From a bacterium (GTDB lineage Bacteria > Actinomycetota > Acidimicrobiia > Acidimicrobiales > CATQHL01): 5,191 nt of DNA. Made by a program: the position numbers and the translations under genes. The notes under the pieces were generated by a model. That model searched no databases. It was not told where the DNA came from and saw nothing but the letters and a program-made list of their open reading frames with translations. The stretch covers positions 1-5,191 of the forward strand of contig JAPONU010000387.1 of assembly GCA_026713745.1 (NCBI GenBank), given 5' to 3'. Positions 4,124 to 5,191 of this stretch are shown here, one piece after another. Each line of letters opens with the position of its first letter. Position 1 is the stretch's first letter.

Positions 4124-5191
4124 CTCGTCGGCGGCGGTGTTGGAGACCGACGCTGCTGGGTGGGCTTCCTTCGAGGTCCCGGCGGTGCCGGGTGGCGGCT
4201 TTTCGGTGGGCTTCGAGGTCGTCGGCGGTGCTGGTGGGCCCCGGGGTGTTCCGGTGGTCGATGGGGTCCTCCTCGGGCTGAGCGGGAACGTTGAGGTCGA
4301 GGTTGAGGGTGAGGCTTCCTCGCGGGTTCGCGGCGGTGTCGGGTTGGGGGTGTCGTCGCGGGTTCGGGAGGCGGCGGCTGCGGGCGGGGTGCCGGTGGTG
4401 GTGTGGGAGTTGCAGTTGGAGGACGGCGCGGGGCGGGCGGTGGCTGCGGGCGGGGTCCGGATCGTTGCGACCGCGGCGGCGGTTCCGCCGGCGGTGGGCA
4501 CCGGTGTGGGGGGCGCGGCGGCGGTCGCGGCGGGTGGGGTGCCGGGTTGGGCCGCTGTGTTCGATGCGTGCGCGGCGGCGCCGGTGGTTCGTTTCGCGGA
4601 CGCGGTGGGCGGCGCTGCGGGTTGTGTGGCGGCCTATGGGGTGATGGAGGCGTGGTCGCCGGGGGTGTTCTCGCCGGGGCGTGCGGTGTCGGGCGTGGAG
4701 TTGGCGGAGGTCTTGGCGCGTCTGGCGGTCCGGGTGGGTCTCGATGTCGGCGCCGGCGGGGCGCCGCCGGTGGAGGTGTTGGCGGCGTTGGGGGTCGGCG
4801 GCGGTCCGGGGGGCGTGTTGGTGTCGCAGCGGCCGGCGGGTCGGGGTGAGGCGGCGTTGGTGTTGGCGGGGTTGATGGAGGCGATGGTGCCGTTGAGGGG
4901 CGCGGACGGTTCGGGTCGTTGGGCGTGGTTCGGGCATCGGCCTTCAGCGGCGGTGGGGGGTGCGGGCGCGCCGTTCGGTGATTTGGGGGGCGTGTCGGGG
5001 GCGGTGCGCGCGGCGGTGGAGCGCTTGTGGCAGTTGGGCGTGGTGAGCGGTTCGGGTGTGTTCGGTCCGGGCGCCGCGTTGACCCGCGGGGCGTTGGCGG
5101 GTTGGGTGGCGGGTGTGTTGGGTCACTCGAACGCCCGGCCGGCGGGCTTGGCGGTGCAGCCGGGCCGGGTGCGCCCCGACGGGACGGTGGA
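4122..5191 (+). CDS. Secreted SLH-type surface protein, C-terminal part with three SLH-like repeats (3' end outside window)
   Basis: The frame continues open to the right edge (356 codons plus two bases). Numbered as one protein with the preceding part, residues 120-270 are rich in Val, Gly and alternating polar positions (VPVVVWELQLEDGAGRAV), suggesting a beta-rich region of unknown fold. Three SLH-like repeats follow. Repeat 1 (277-321) is FADAVGGAAGCVAAYGVMEA to LAEVLARLA. Repeat 2 (about 333-372) is degenerate, with RPAGRGEAALVL. Repeat 3 (404-454) is the clearest, with FGDL, RLWQLGVVSG and FGPGAALTRG. SLH triplets fold together and hold proteins non-covalently to cell-wall polymers. Cys at about 268 and 287 could pair. 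Frame 4122 is also open leftwards to 3687, but there it reads as Arg/Trp/Cys-rich nonsense, so the true front is the signal-peptide frame. Leu is TTG in 20 of 25 cases, unlike the sugar genes. Confidence 0.75.

Noticed and set aside
3780..4937. Minus-strand open frame of 385 codons opposite the SLH gene
   Set aside because: Composed almost wholly of Arg, Pro, His and Thr with no motif; the plus strand has a signal peptide and SLH repeats.

Overview
The window comes from a high-GC bacterium, most likely an actinobacterium. The evidence is very GC-rich third codon positions, GTG starts, an apparently leaderless transcript and an AT-rich-promoter/GC-rich-gene contrast. The S-layer-homology (SLH) surface protein at the right end, next to an actinobacterial-type sugar locus, would fit the class Acidimicrobiia, but that placement is inference.

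Positions 1-3235 form a sugar-uptake and sugar-phosphate catabolism locus. On the minus strand, a GTG-started SIS-domain sugar-phosphate isomerase/deaminase (462-1337) is followed by the start of a lipoprotein sugar-binding component of an ABC importer (361 leftwards, cut by the window edge). Divergent from them on the plus strand is a PfkB kinase of the 1-phosphofructokinase/tagatose-6-phosphate kinase type (1451-2428). Convergent with the kinase is a DeoR-family repressor (3235-2465). Together they suggest import of a sugar or amino sugar, deamination or isomerisation of its phosphate by the SIS enzyme, a second phosphorylation by PfkB, and repression relieved by a sugar phosphate. Galactosamine/N-acetylgalactosamine or a tagatose-type route is the best guess; the aldolase, the deacetylase and the rest of the transporter are not in the window. 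The space between the SIS and kinase genes holds two interlocked divergent promoters whose -35 boxes form an inverted repeat.

Positions 3236-3763 are largely non-coding. They hold a perfect 17-bp palindrome and spaced repeats in front of the repressor gene, a plus-strand sigma70-like promoter overlapping a 12-bp palindrome, and a possible 56-codon leaderless small ORF.

From 3764 to the right edge lies a secreted protein: a signal peptide, an Ala/Gly-rich low-complexity stretch with an internal repeat, a probable beta-rich domain and three SLH-like repeats. As given, its reading frame is broken at a run of ten G residues (4111-4120); nine would restore one continuous frame. G runs of 8 and 9 lie close by. 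This is either a candidate phase-variable surface protein or a homopolymer sequencing error, and it is the most interesting point of the window. Nothing else looks like a new biological system.
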